64,000 nt of DNA from Centroberyx gerrardi. Lineage: Eukaryota; Chordata; Actinopteri; Beryciformes; Berycidae. Positions within the stretch are counted from its first letter, which is position 1; each line of letters starts with the position of its first letter. The notes beneath the pieces are model-generated. The model worked only from the letters and a program-made list of their open reading frames with translations, did no database searches and was not told the DNA's origin. The position numbers and the translations under genes were made by a program. Location of the stretch: the NCBI RefSeq assembly GCF_048128805.1, contig NC_136002.1, positions 24,755,102-24,819,101 of the forward strand, written 5' to 3'. Positions 52,444 to 64,000 of this stretch are shown here, piece after piece.

Positions 52444-53278
52444 GACTGATGTTTGCTGGAAAAGAGGCACAAGATTTATTTGGGTTTATATTCTGACACG
52501 GCTGGCTACATTACAGCGTTTATGACTAGCATAAACAAGTAATTATGGTTCATAATTAAAACAGCCACCGTTCGTACCGTATCCCCTTTGTCTCTTAAAA
52601 TACTCAGGAGAGGCCAAGAGACAGAAGCGGCACGAATCGGGGCTAGTGCAGACCAAGAAATAAGGTTACATAAAGATTTCTTGCAGCAGACACACTAACG
52701 CCAGCATAACTCAAAAAGTGGCATTGTTCTTCCTGCTTGCCAAGCTTGGTAATAAGGAATTGACGTTAGCTCAAGTGAACGTTATCTTGTTTGCTAACGT
52801 TGTGGCTACATTTTGTCTCTTTCCAGCATGCTTGCAAGCGACAGACAAATATAACAAGATTATTAAAAGTGACAGCTGCCTGGTCAACACCACCGTTGGT
52901 GACTGACTGGTCAGTAGCATTAGCTAACTACCCATGTTAGCTAGGTTAGGTAGATAACGTCAGCTGAAAGAGGGAAGGGAGGGGGATATTTTGACATCAT
53001 GTTATATTACCAGCGTCAATACCAAGCCATCACAAAATTATCGCAGCGACATTTCCGTGTTTTGAGTTCATATCACTGTCGGCTGTCACTGTATTTTCTG
53101 GCTCCGACGAACGTTAACGTAAGCTAACCGAAGGCATCGCCTGGCACGGGACGTAACCGAAGTCCGGGTAACGTTACTAGCAACAGCAACTGTAGTTAAG
53201 CTAGGCTAATACGTCTTTATGGGCAGTAACGCTTATTGGCACATTGTGTTATAGAATTACAAAAAAAACACAAGTTAC

Positions 53279-53465
53279 CTGTCCCGAGCCAACAGATCCG
53301 TCGGTTCAGCTCTGTGTTAACATTGCAGCAGATGTCTGGTCCCCCAGAGTCAAAGCACAGCGGACTCCACCTCCTGCAGAAGCTTTTCGGTCTTTCCTCC
53401 GACTGACTGAACGAGAAAACCGCAGAAATGTGGAGCGATGTGGGCTTTGTCTTCTTCTAGACAGC
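53279..53465 (-). other. stim1: stim1 5' UTR exon and probable start region
   Basis: A donor GGGACAG|GTAACTTG at 53279/53278 would splice to the acceptor TTTTCCAG|CAAACATC at 52455, placing 12 leader bases before the ATG at 52443. The exon is GC-richer than its surroundings. The upstream boundary near 53465 is a guess; no TATA box is convincing. Confidence 0.5.
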
Positions 53466-54890
53466 TGAGTCTCTGGTACAGTCACAAGTGCTGCCCCCTA
53501 ATTTCTGGAGTGCGTACTGGATGTGCATATAGGGCTATAGATATATAAAAATGTAAAAAAAAAAAGCTCAAGTATGCCATCTGGCGGCGATTAGTATTAT
53601 CAACCAGCTTGGCATGCATTGTGTGGGCATGTTACATCGTCCTGATCACTGACCTTGTAAAATGAACTATTGTTATTCTACAGTCTATCTACTATCCAAA
53701 TATCACAGCAAACCTATAAAGTAACTTGCATATCTTAAAGGAATATTATATAGGTCCTAGTCATGCCGCAGGAAATAAAAACACCATAAAGTCCCAATAG
53801 GATTATTATAGGAATGTTATATCGATTATTTTGTTAGGACAAGTCTAATTACCACCATTCTATTGCAGTTTTATCCAAATGAAAGAAGAAAGTAAATACT
53901 TTTACAAAACTAGATTTTTTTTCTTATTGTATTATTTTTTCATACTTACAATGTGCAATCATACCAATATCCTCTATCAACAATTAATACATTTCAAATG
54001 AGCCGTCTATATTAAGTGTTGTTGAGAACCTCGGTTTTCTCATTTTTATTTACAGATCTAAAATTCCATTGAATTTAAAACCATTTTACAACATTTCCTA
54101 GTAAGATAAGATGTGTCAATTCGTGTAATCCCTGGAATATCTACTTTTCATGTGATATCTGTGCTTTCATCCCTCTCACCCCCCACCACCCTGCCAGTGG
54201 CCTTAACTTGTAGGTCACAGTTAGGTAAGAGGTGTGTGATCATAATACCTGGATTAACAACAGGGCACATGTAATATAGAGAATAAAAAATACTGAAGAT
54301 TTGAATACTATTTTATAAATGTAATCTTCAAATTATCAAAATACTTTCACTAGATATTGCTGAAATATAAATGAAAAATGAAAGCTACTAATTAACGAAT
54401 GTCAAAGTCATGATGTTTTCACAAAAGCAGCATTTATATACCTTATAAATAAACCCAAACAGCCAGGCAAGCTATAATAGAAAGAGTGCTTCTTGGTGTA
54501 TCATGGCAATCACTTTTGGTAAATTTGAATGCTGTAAAATGGCATAATGTTGGCAGAAACTCTAGCATTGTTTCATGTGTCTGACTCAGAAAATTGGACT
54601 GCTCAAAATAAATACCACATTGAAATTCATATGATGCAATACACCAATGTTAATCTTTGTGACAATCAGTGGCAGATATGTTAAGTGTGCCAGCCACACC
54701 TACAAATGGTGATATTGACTTATATGGGAATGTCCTTTCTATACATTCTAATTCTACTACAGGGCAAACTACAGTAGCCTATATGCCAGTTTTTACTCCA
54801 CTATGGGTTGCAGTGGAATACAATAGAAATATGTAGGCATCCTGACTTCCATTGTAGCACTGATCTACTTCACATCATTTGCAGACCTTT
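53466..54890. other. Interval between stim1 promoter and pgap2 3' end
   Basis: AT-rich DNA without a gene. In human, RHOG lies between STIM1 and PGAP2; no rhog sequence is present here. Confidence 0.6.
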
Positions 54891-54896
54891 TTTATT
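54891..54896 (-). terminator. pgap2: Polyadenylation signal AATAAA, pgap2
   Basis: AATAAA on the minus strand about 375 bases after the pgap2 stop codon. Confidence 0.5.
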
Positions 54897-55271
54897 TCAG
54901 TATTTCAGAGTAAAAGTCAAGCAGAACCACAACTTTACTTTGGCACACATATGACCACGAATTTGCTGCATATTGTACAAAAGTTAAAATCTCACAGTAC
55001 ATTAACAAAGGTAGGTAGAGGTGTCCATGAATGAGACTATGAGGCAAAGGAATGCACTTACAGCTAATTGATTGAGTAGACTAGCACAAGTGCATGTTTT
55101 TGTCTTCAAGTCTGACATCTACCCACTTTTGGGGACTTGATGTAATCATGGGAATATATGGAAAAAGCCTTCTTTCCATTCTTCTTCCTCTTGAACAGGG
55201 TCAAGGCCATTATCACCAGTAGGTGTCGGTGGAGCGGTCGTACACTCGGTACTTACTCCTTGAGTCTCTAG

Positions 55272-57492
55272 TCAGAAGTCTTTGTCCTCAGAGGATGAAA
55301 TGACCATGACCTCTCGGCTCTTAAAGTCCCACACTGCTGTGAGGTGGAAGGCCATATTGGAGAAGACCACCAGATACTCAAACAGGGCAAAGAATGTGTA
55401 GCCTGTGAAAAGAAGTGGGGAGGGGTACAATAGGATAACAGACATATATCTTCATCAACATTTTTGCCATCAAGTTAGTAGCCTACAGTATTTTCAGTCT
55501 TTCACAAATATTCACTGTTCATATGAGCAACATGTACAGTAGTTTCTTACATTTTGTGGCATTTCCCTTTAAGCACAGTCAACAAGACTGACAGGTTAAC
55601 TCAGAATGTGTTGATGCTATACTTACTCCCTGATTCACAGTACATGTTGTGCTTCCAATAAAAGTATGCAGCAAAAGCGCAGAAGGATACGAAGAGAAGC
55701 AAGAAACGCACTTTCCAATGGTAAGACTTAGCGTCCTAAGGGAGAAAAAATATATATGGTTGATAATCAGTTACTACTGAATTAGTATTAAGCACTAAAA
55801 TATGCCTGATGAAATACCTGATAAAATAAGCACAGCATTTAGAACAAGATAAACCTCTTTTTTTATCAACAGTATAAACACTGGTTGTAAATCTGACTAT
55901 GGAATTTGGTATAGTCCCTTGTATTTGGACTTCAAAATGTAATTTCCATTGAGATTGTTTTGAGTTGATTTATTGTAAACTGTATTGCAGGTACCAGGAA
56001 CTGCATGGTTTGATATTCAATGCAGCATGATGTGATAATGAGCAAAACTACGCCTTTAAGGATTTTAAATAGTTTTAAAAGGTAATAAGCTGTGCTTGAA
56101 TGATTCAGTGTTCCTCTCATTCCTTAATCATGAAAGTCACAGTTCAGGAATTTTGCAATTTGCTACTAGAAACAAAAGCAATATCTAAACATGCTGAGAA
56201 ATGTCTACTAAAAATGACAAGAAAAAGTACACCATACAGTTACTGTGTCAGATGCACACGGCATGAGAGATGTCAGTCTGAAGTGTTTGAGCGGGCGTTC
56301 CTCACCTCAGGACTTAGTGAATACTTCTTGATAACATTCCACAGCCGGCAGGTTATCAACATGTAGATAAGGGAGCTGACAATGAACAGGACAAAGCCTT
56401 CCTTATGTACAACTACGGAGAAAATGGATATAAAGAGAGAGGGAAAGGGTATTTTTAACAGAGATGTGACGTAAAACAAAATCAATACATGTTGTCAAAC
56501 TAATTTAAAACTTTGAATCAACTTTGCATCAACCTGCCTGATTGATCATAATGAGCCAACTCTGTACCTTCCTTCAAGACACCTCTGAAAATTAATTTGT
56601 CTAAACTTGCTAATTTGCTACTGCTCTCATTTTGTTGTAGTATTATTGAAAATTTTGGGGTAATTCAGCAGGATTTCTTAATTTTGCTGATTGGATCTTG
56701 AAGAGTTTGACTTATATGTAGAATATAAAAGTTTTACAGTTTTCATAAACCATGGCAACTCAACCCACAGGTCTGCCTTCTATATTTACAAGCATTACCA
56801 ACATAAATATTTTAAAGCCTCAAAATATATTTAAAACCCATAGCTGTCATATACAGTCAATAATTGTATCAAAATGTCAATCAAATTCTGCCTGCAGTGT
56901 TTCAAAAGGGAAAACCACAGTGCGATGCTTAAGTGAACCTTTAAAATAAAGAAGATTCATTATTCAAATCATTTAAAAAATATAGATCATACTCACAGTA
57001 CGTCTCACTGGACGACACATAAGTGAGGAGCAAGAGGCCGAAGTTTTCAGAGATGGCAAAAGCAAGATTCAAGCAGCTGAGTGAACTCTCCGGGAACCTG
57101 GAGGCAAAGCGGGTCTTGTAAAATTTAAAGTAGGTAAAAGCCACCAGGAACCTTGGTGCTGAGTGCAGTCCGATGCAGAACCGCCAGATGTGGCACTCCG
57201 GGCTCAGGCTTATTGAGGCACTGATAGACGGCAGGTAGTTAGGAACCTAAAGACACACAGTAAAGATTAGTGTGAGGTCAGCAACACATTTGATTGAACA
57301 TTCTTCAAAGCAAGGACTTGTTACCTGACAATGTGTGCCAGTAGAGTCCTCAAAATGGAAAAAGGAGGATATGAAGACACAAGTTGTTAGGCCAAGCAGT
57401 GGTAGGCAGACAGTTCCCAAAACACAGGTGGAGAATGATAATCTGATGACCAGGGGCCTCTCATGCCCGAAGATATGTGAACCTTGCAGCAT
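55272..57492 (-). CDS. pgap2: Post-GPI attachment to proteins factor 2, 5 coding exons
   Basis: Minus-strand coding exons 57325-57492, 56997-57246, 56306-56412, 55627-55735 and 55272-55402 join in phase to 254 codons, the same length as a human PGAP2 isoform. PGAP2 is a multi-pass membrane protein of the Frag1/DRAM/Sfk1 family. It is needed in the Golgi for the reacylation step of GPI-anchor lipid remodelling. Conserved blocks include FHFEDSTGTHC, VPNYLPSIS, WRFCIGLHSAPRFLVAF, LLTYVSSSE, HKEGFVLFIVSSL, ITCRLW, YWKHNMYCESG and FEYLVVFSNMAFHLTA. About five to six hydrophobic spans are visible. The ATG at 57492 is chosen because it matches the family start length and follows the acceptor CTGCAG at 57505-57506. 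It is head-to-head with chrna10 and in tandem with stim1. Confidence 0.95.
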
Positions 57493-57797
57493 CCTAGACT
57501 GGATCTGCAGCAGTGATAAAAAAGTTTGATTTAGGGACATTTTAACCTTTTGTACACTATATGATCTTAGAAAACTGAAGGGACATAGGCTGATATTACA
57601 ATGTGTGTGACACAAATAACTTTCTCCAAGTCAGAAAACAATCAAAATTAGCTAAATTTAATGATAAAAAAAGATGAGAAGATAAGATATGAAAATTTAT
57701 GCAAAACATGCCTAAGGTGTGCACAGTTTATCATTATCCAATTACAGTTATCTTGGAACATTTTGATGCATAAGATTAATTAAACATGTAAAATCTG

Positions 57798-57824
57798 AAA
57801 AAAAAAAAAAAAAAAAAAAAAAAA
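57798..57824. repeat. 27-base poly(A) run
   Basis: An uninterrupted A run (T on the pgap2 strand) lies in the first pgap2 intron, only 15 bases from its donor. It may be a homopolymer or an old retroelement tail. Confidence 0.9.
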
Positions 57825-57838
57825 GGAATGAACCTTAC

Positions 57839-58000
57839 CTCCACTCTGTGCGCTGTGGGTAAGCCTATATTACGCACAAACTACACGCACAGGGCTTGTC
57901 GATAACTACGCTATTACAATTAATTTTATTATAGCAGGCTGCACGATGGATCTGCATAGTCCACATACCAACAAAGGAGTGCAATGCCTCAGAGGGGGCT
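57839..58000 (-). other. pgap2: pgap2 5' UTR exon (5' limit unknown)
   Basis: A donor GTGGAG|GTAAGGTTC at 57839/57838 would splice to the coding exon acceptor (exon from 57504). The transcription start is not defined; it lies within the interval shared with chrna10. Confidence 0.45.
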
Positions 58001-58771
58001 GGGCATCATCTACCCATCCTAGGACAGTCTAAAACCTACGACATTTTAATTCCACGTAGTTTTCCAGTGCAATCGATCATATCAAATGACAGGCCTGCAT
58101 CTGCATGTATCATATCCTCGCTGTGCGCCAGATGACAGAAGGAAAATGCGCGGAGAAATGCCATGCAGTACCCGGAAGAGAAAGTGAGCGGAGGGAGGAA
58201 AACACCGTGAGCTCGCGTTGCCCTGCTCCGGTTGGGCGGCGCAGCCTATCAAAATCATGCACAGATCAAGGACCATGCGCTGAATAATGCATGAAAAATG
58301 TGTCCCTTTCAAAAGACGAGATATTGTTACAACGACAAGCACAAAACAATGCATTGTGTACTGTTCTGTGTGGGTTATTTTTAGAAAGATGCCGCACGAG
58401 ACGACGGGAACTCTCCTTGGTGCTGAAGCTGTGCAAACATGAGAAAACAGGGATGATATGTACATTTTTCACATATATTTCAAAACATATTCAAGTTTGC
58501 TATCAAATAAATATGTGTATAGCCTACTGTCTGTGAGTCTATTACCAAGGAAGGCTATACTGGTAGCCTGTATGGGGGGGAAACACGTGGTGGCACTATA
58601 TTAAAACTTGGGTTATCTGTCAATCCGCCGCCCCGCCCCTCTCGTTTTCTATCAAGCATCAACAGAGCACTTGGTAGCCTAGTTGGACATGTCCATGTAA
58701 CTGGAGTATTATATATTAGGCTATAAACCAGTTCAAATGGTCTTTGGATCGAGATAACCTGTTTCAGCAAG
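58001..58771. promoter_or_regulatory. Divergent pgap2/chrna10 promoter interval
   Basis: Less than 1 kb separates the pgap2 leader exon from the chrna10 start codon. A TATA-like TATAAA lies at 58722-58727, about 45 bases before the chrna10 ATG. The open frames in this interval overlap on both strands and are not supported as genes. Confidence 0.4.
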
Positions 58772-61700
58772 ATGAAACTATGGAGAATCCAGACTTTATT
58801 TCGGTTTCTGCTATTTATCAGTGTTTTCCCAAGTAAGTTTCTGTTTATTTCATTATTTAGTTTGCCTTATAACTGATGTAAAATTTTGACATGATCTTTT
58901 TTTCTTTTCTTGTAATGATTCCACTTTTAGGTTAATTCTGTTTTAGCTAATTATACGAAATATCAATTGAAGTGAACGACTGGGAGAAAGAGACAGAGCA
59001 TCGCTAGCATTGCCCGAGTGAAGATACAGACGAGATGTTAAGAAAATTTGCATAGCCTATAATTTCCATTAAATGGACGGGATTTGGTCCTCATCAACTG
59101 TAATGTGTTTTATAAAAAGACGTAAACATCATTCATATTTTTGTAATTTTCTATAGAGCATCCAAACCTCCACCGTTTCGTCTCAGACAGATTTTCATTC
59201 CTCTCCCACGCAAACTTGCAGCCAGTTGTTTAGGGATTGTGCTATCAACCATAATCCTTCGTGTGGACTTTCTCTGTATCAGCTCAAAAGGCTTTACTGA
59301 AACAACGATTCACGGTTGACATCTGGCTTGCCCAAATCCACTCCTCTGAAAGTGTTTTGAACTTAGTGATTCCCTTTTTTTTCCTTTTTCACAGGCATTC
59401 ATGCTCCTTCTTTCAAGTTTCCACGTGATTTTGTGGAATGAATGCAGAAGTAATATAGGACTACTTCCCGTATGAAACATGCGCAATCGAATTTAAATAT
59501 GGAATTTACTATATCTTAAGCAAAAGACAAAAAAATAAACTAAAATCAACCACAAAAATAATTTAAAAGTGACTTGGGATTCTCACATCACTGTGGCCAC
59601 AGCCCATCGGTGTATAAGCTTGCTGTTTATGTTCATTTTGATACTGATATGATATGTTTCCCATGGATTAATAGTTGAATCAACACATGCCCGCTCAGGA
59701 TGAGCAGAGGAAGCCACAGTCTATTCTGGTTCATAATGGCAGATTTGCCTGATCTCTTTCTACAGCTTTACAGAAGGGCAGCCTGAAATCCCCTTTGCCC
59801 CCCTTTCACCATCTGTCATTTGTTCACATGTTCTCTGATATTCTCCCTTTTTTTCCCACCCCAGCATCCATGTCATTGCCTTTGCGCTGCATGTTAATGG
59901 ACAGAATGCTTTATCATTTAACGCATCAGCTTCCACTGCTCAGTTAGATAATGATCAAATCAGATTATCCTCGTAAGCATTTGATTTGTGTTGACTGAAA
60001 GAGAAGACATAGAAAACCTGTTGTGTGATAATCAGTTGAAATGCAGCAGGTAAGCCTTGTGGAGAGGTTACTGTAAATTCTCACCTCTCCCCCTGTCCTA
60101 GGCTGCTGGTGTGCCCATGGGAAATACGCACAGAAGCTCCTGAATGATTTATTCACCAACTATACCAGTGCACTGAGGCCTGTGGAGGACACAAACACCA
60201 TACTGAATGTTACCCTGCAGGTCACTCTGTCGCAAATCATCGACATGGTAAAACACTGCAGTTTACACAAGTAACCACAAGATTGTGCAGTTTCACTAGT
60301 GCAAGTTATCTCTGCAAATACATGTCAAATACTCAATGATGCTTTTTTGATATTTTATCACATCATTCTGTTTTTGTACCTTTCTTGTTATATGTTCCTT
60401 TTGCTAGTCTATCATTTTATTTTTTACAATGTTTTACAGGATGAGCGTAACCAAATTTTGACTGCATATTTATGGATACGGCAGGTGTGGGTTGATGCAC
60501 ACCTCACATGGAGTAAAGATGATTATGATGGACTCGATACCATCCGCATACCTAGTAGTTATGTATGGAGACCTGATATAGTCCTATATAACAAGTAGGT
60601 CGGACTGGTATTGGGTTAATCAGACAAAGCTCTGTGCTCCCTCTGTCCCACAGTAGCTCCTCCCGGTCAGTGTAAAGGCACAAGCTGAACACTCCTTGAA
60701 GCCATTATTCATGGGAGTGTTCAGGCCTCTGTCTGCTTTTTATACAGCAGTGTACTGAAAGTGAAGTAATGAATAGTTATCCACTGGCAATAAAAAGAGT
60801 AACAGATGTCAAGCTGTTCAAATCAGAGGCACCGCTAGTGTGGTAAAAAGAAGGGGGCCCTTAAAGACTACAGTGTCACCCAAGTAGATGCACTGGGTGG
60901 GGAGACCACATCTTGTCGGCGGCCCAAGAATTGGTGCCCCTGCCATTACAACACATTGGTTATGATGACCTGATAGCAATTGATACCATGTAATTACACA
61001 CAGATACCCAGTATAGAGACATTTAGCATTACTGGAAAGCTATAAAACGCAGAAACAAAACTGAGGCAGGAGTGCAACTCTGCAGAATGTGTTGACTCTT
61101 CTCTCAGTTGGTGTGCTTGTGCCTTTGCCTCCTGATCACTTTTCTTATTTAATCATTCTCCATCTGCTACAAGAAATTAGACCTACATATACGTAGGTCT
61201 ACAGGATCTATCAAAACCTCAACTGCTCCTGAACACACAGAAACATAAAGGTGTGAACTGGTGTCATGCCTTTCAAAGAACCATTTAATAACCTTTATCC
61301 CAAAGAACTAAAAGGTTCTTAATTCTTAGTTATTGGATGGTGGGTGATGGCATAAATGTGGAAAATAACCAAACCCCTCAAATATATTGTGCACTTGCAA
61401 ATGAGGCTATACAAGGGCAGATAAACAAAAACACAATACAGGTGCAAAGGAGAGCAGAAATGGTTCTCTGAAAGGTTCTTTGTGGAACCAGAAATGGTTC
61501 TTCTATGGCATCACTCCGAAGAAAAATTTTCGGGGCCTTTATTTTTCTGTGTGAATAATTAAAAAATAGCACTGTTTTTGGTGTGATTCTGGAAATTATC
61601 ACTCTAATCCAAAATATCAATTTGTTTTTGGTATGACTGTGAAACTCATTACTCTAATCTCTTTTCCTGGAAGTGTTTTCTCTGTTTTTCAGTGCTGATG

Positions 61701-63477
61701 ATCATTTCACGGGCCCCATGGACACCAATGTGGTGATCCGGCATGATGGCCAGATAATGTGGGATTCCCCAGCTATTACCAAGAGCTCCTGCAAAGTCGA
61801 CGTGTCGTTCTTCCCCTTCGACGCCCAGCAGTGCCGGTTCACCTACGGCTCCTGGACCTACAACGGCAACCAGCTGGACATCCTGAACGCCATGGAGAGC
61901 GCCGACCTGGCCGACCTGGTGGAGAACGTAGAGTGGGAGGTGCTGGGCATGCCGGCTAAGAAGAGCGTCGTTCTGTACGGCTGCTGCGCTGACCCTTACC
62001 CTGATGTGACCTACACGCTGAAACTGAAGAGGAGAGCGTCCTTCTACGTCTTCAACTTGCTCATCCCGTGTGTGATGATCTCCTTCCTCGCCCCACTGGG
62101 CTTCTACCTGCCCGCTGACTCTGGGGAGAAGGTGTCACTGGGCGTCACTGTGATGCTGGCCCTCACCGTCTTCCAGCTGTTGGTTGCAGAGATCATGCCA
62201 CCGTCCGAGAATGTACCACTTATTGGTAAGGGTGATCAAATGGGTTCACATTGTGACCATGGGGAAGAATATGTGGCAATGAATTCCCATTTATGTGTGA
62301 GGACTAGAGATGGGACGATATGCTTATCTCACGATACGATTCGATAGGCGATATGGGGTTCATGATTCGATAAAACCACAATATTATGTAATAAATAAAA
62401 GTTCAAAGACAACAAAGTCTGACCATGCAGAATTATGTTTATTTCTGAGTCCCACATCTTTCTAGCAATGGCATTGGCTTGCTAGAATATAAACAACAAT
62501 GTAAAAATGTCATTACAAAGTGAAAATAATATAATTTCGATGGAGAGTTTGTGAAATTGTGATGGTCAAGCCGGCTGATTTGTGATTACTACAGCAGAAT
62601 AAAATGTAGCTAATATTGCAATTCATTTTTCTGCCCCATGATATGTATTGTCACATTTTTGTATTGTGATACGTTGAATTTCGATATATTGTCCCATCCC
62701 TAGTGAGGACTGTAAGTTACAACTCCACAGAGAGTTCTGCACATGTTGATGTTCCTGTCTGTTTCTTCCACAGGAAAGTATTACATTGCGACCATGACCA
62801 TGATCACAGCCTCCACCGCCCTGACCATCTTCATCATGAACATACACCACTGCGGCCCGGACGCCAAGCCTGTGCCCAAGTGGGCCAAGAAAGTCATTCT
62901 GCAGTATCTGGCCAGAATGTGCTTTGTTTACGAAGTAGGGGAGAACTGCCTGTCACCGCAGCCAGAGAAACAGGAGCCTCCGCCTGTGAAGAACACCAAC
63001 TGTACCATGAACGGACAAGCTGGACCGAGCAGAGAGGAATATTTACTCAGAGCGGAGAGAGGACAAGAGGGCGTGGGCTCCAAGATTACAGAAGAGAGAG
63101 AGGACATGGAGCAGATGATGAGTCCAATGGGCTCAATAGGGAAGAACCCTACAAACCACTACAGCGCTTGGAAGAATGGCATGTTCATGAGCATGGACTG
63201 TGGAGACTCAGCGGCGGCTTCAAGCAGACAGAGGAAGGGAGGTGTGAGTGAGGGAGAGAATAAAGAGAGAGAGGTTTCCTGCAACACCCGAGGCCACGAG
63301 AAGCAGCTCCTGCGTAACATTGAGTATATTGCCAACTGTTACAGAGATCAGAGGGCCACGCAGAAAAGAACTGGGGAGTGGAAAAAGGTAGCCAAGGTTT
63401 TAGACCGCTTCTTCATGTGGATATTTTTCATAATGGTGTTTTTCATGAGCCTTCTCATCATGGGTAAAGCCATCTAA
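58772..63477 (+). CDS. chrna10: Neuronal nicotinic acetylcholine receptor alpha9/alpha10-type subunit
   Basis: Exons 58772-58832, 60102-60247, 60440-60594, 61693-62225 and 62774-63477 join in phase to 532 codons. The product is a pentameric ligand-gated cation channel subunit. The alpha9/alpha10 receptor mediates cholinergic efferent input to inner-ear and lateral-line hair cells. Visible parts: signal peptide about 1-24; glycosylation sequons N40 and N56; ligand-domain motifs WIRQVW and WRPDIVLYN; Cys-loop C154-C168; vicinal cysteines C218-C219 (YGCC), which define an alpha subunit; M1 about 238-260; M2 about 267-288 after GEK; M3 about 301-320; long intracellular loop; M4 at the C-terminus. 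Paralog choice: several residues look alpha9-like, but linkage to pgap2 and stim1 matches human CHRNA10, so chrna10 is preferred. The intracellular loop is long: human CHRNA10 has 450 residues in all. Confidence 0.93.
58833..60101. other. chrna10 intron 1
   Basis: Begins at donor CCAA|GTAAGT after the signal-peptide exon. No other feature seen. Confidence 0.6.
60595..61692. other. chrna10 intron 3
   Basis: No exon is seen. The right half contains a repeat typical of fish genomes (see 61255-61560). Confidence 0.55.
61255..61560. mobile_element. Fish interspersed repeat of the 'GGTTCTTTGTGGAACC' type
   Basis: AAAGGTTCTTTGTGGAACCA, ATGGTTCTTCTATGGCATC and a CCTTTATTTTTCTGTGTGAA end together resemble a widely dispersed non-autonomous repeat of teleost genomes. 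I cannot assign the transposon superfamily or exact ends. Confidence 0.5.
62305..62702. mobile_element. hAT-type MITE, 398 bp, in chrna10 intron 4
   Basis: GTGAGGAC at 62297-62304 recurs exactly at 62703-62710, the 8-bp target duplication of a hAT insertion. The ends TAGAGATGGGACGATAT and (complement) TAGGGATGGGACAATAT are terminal inverted repeats differing at two of 17 positions. There is no transposase. Removing the element and one duplication would leave an intron of about 142 bp from 548. Confidence 0.92.
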
Positions 63478-64000
63478 CTGCAGAACTCCTGAAAGGAGTC
63501 TGTACAAGGTTTATTATGTACTCAATTTTATGTAATCAATCAAATAACCATGGTAGTTGCACTGTATTGAAATTTTTCAGGTTTAAAGAAGCATGTGAAA
63601 GATAATATTTTTAAACCTCTTTCACATAGCACCGTACAGAGGTTTGTCTGAGTAGGAAAAGCAGAAAATGCAACAAGGTTGATTTCTACAAATGTACATT
63701 TGTTTAACAAGTTAAGGCATCATACAACAAAGGCTGAGGTAAATGATGTGGTTATGTATAACTAAGAGAAACACTCAGATTCTGGAGTTGTTGCTCACCC
63801 TGCCGCCCACCCCCATTGCAGTCCTACTTCCACCATGAATAGAATTTAATTGCATCTTTTATAATTTTCTCATTTATGGGTTTTGTTGTGACAACTTGCA
63901 TTCCCTAACTTTCTTCCCCATGCAGTGTGAAGGTTAATTAGCTATGCAAAGAAAAGGCAAGTGTGTTGACAAATTAATAAACTTGTACAGATTGAGCTAC
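63478..64000 (+). other. chrna10: chrna10 3' UTR and polyadenylation signal
   Basis: About 500 bases of AT-rich sequence follow the stop. An AATAAA at 63976-63981 is the likely polyadenylation signal. No other feature is seen. Confidence 0.55.

Noticed and set aside
58772-63477. Assignment of the receptor to chrna9
   Set aside because: Several residues are alpha9-like, but linkage to pgap2 and stim1 fits CHRNA10. Not excluded by sequence alone; a phylogeny would decide.

Overview
The window is nuclear DNA from a vertebrate, almost certainly a teleost fish. It carries spliced genes with GT-AG introns, decayed Tc1/mariner, PIF/Harbinger and hAT transposons, tRNA-derived SINEs of the fish type and many CA/TG microsatellites. 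There is nothing prokaryotic: no operons, CRISPR, rRNA or complete tRNA genes.

Layout, left to right. (1) 1-12.6 kb is mostly gene-free. It holds one probable signal-peptide exon of an unidentified minus-strand gene that leaves the window (about 1976-2110), a broken Tc1-like transposon (7.7-8.55 kb), a SINE and hairpin repeats near 9.9-10.1 kb. (2) 12.9-19.5 kb, minus strand: a SEL1L3-family gene with 22 coding exons assembled here (1057 codons). (3) 23.3-53.4 kb, minus strand: stim1, 12 coding exons (676 codons for the short form), with transposon remnants in several introns. (4) 55.3-57.8 kb, minus strand: pgap2, 5 coding exons (254 codons). (5) 58.8-63.5 kb, plus strand: an alpha9/alpha10-type nicotinic receptor subunit, called chrna10 by synteny, 5 exons (532 codons). 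All reading phases join exactly across every exon boundary given.

The block stim1-pgap2-chrna10 matches human 11p15.4 (CHRNA10-NUP98-PGAP2-RHOG-STIM1), but rhog and nup98 are absent from the intervals here. A SEL1L3-like gene lies next to stim1. In human, SEL1L3 lies near STIM2 on chromosome 4p15, so this may be a whole-genome-duplication sister (ohnolog) of SEL1L3 on the STIM1 side.

Functionally the genes are neighbours, not a pathway: an ER calcium sensor (stim1), a GPI-anchor remodelling factor (pgap2), a hair-cell-type nicotinic channel subunit (chrna10) and a Sel1-repeat membrane protein. I found no clearly new biological system. The points most worth a second look are a long STIM1L-like alternative exon broken by one extra base in a 7-base homopolymer, the sel1l3-like gene and its unresolved start, the compact divergent pgap2/chrna10 promoter, and a 250-bp foldback element in the probable stim1 3' UTR.
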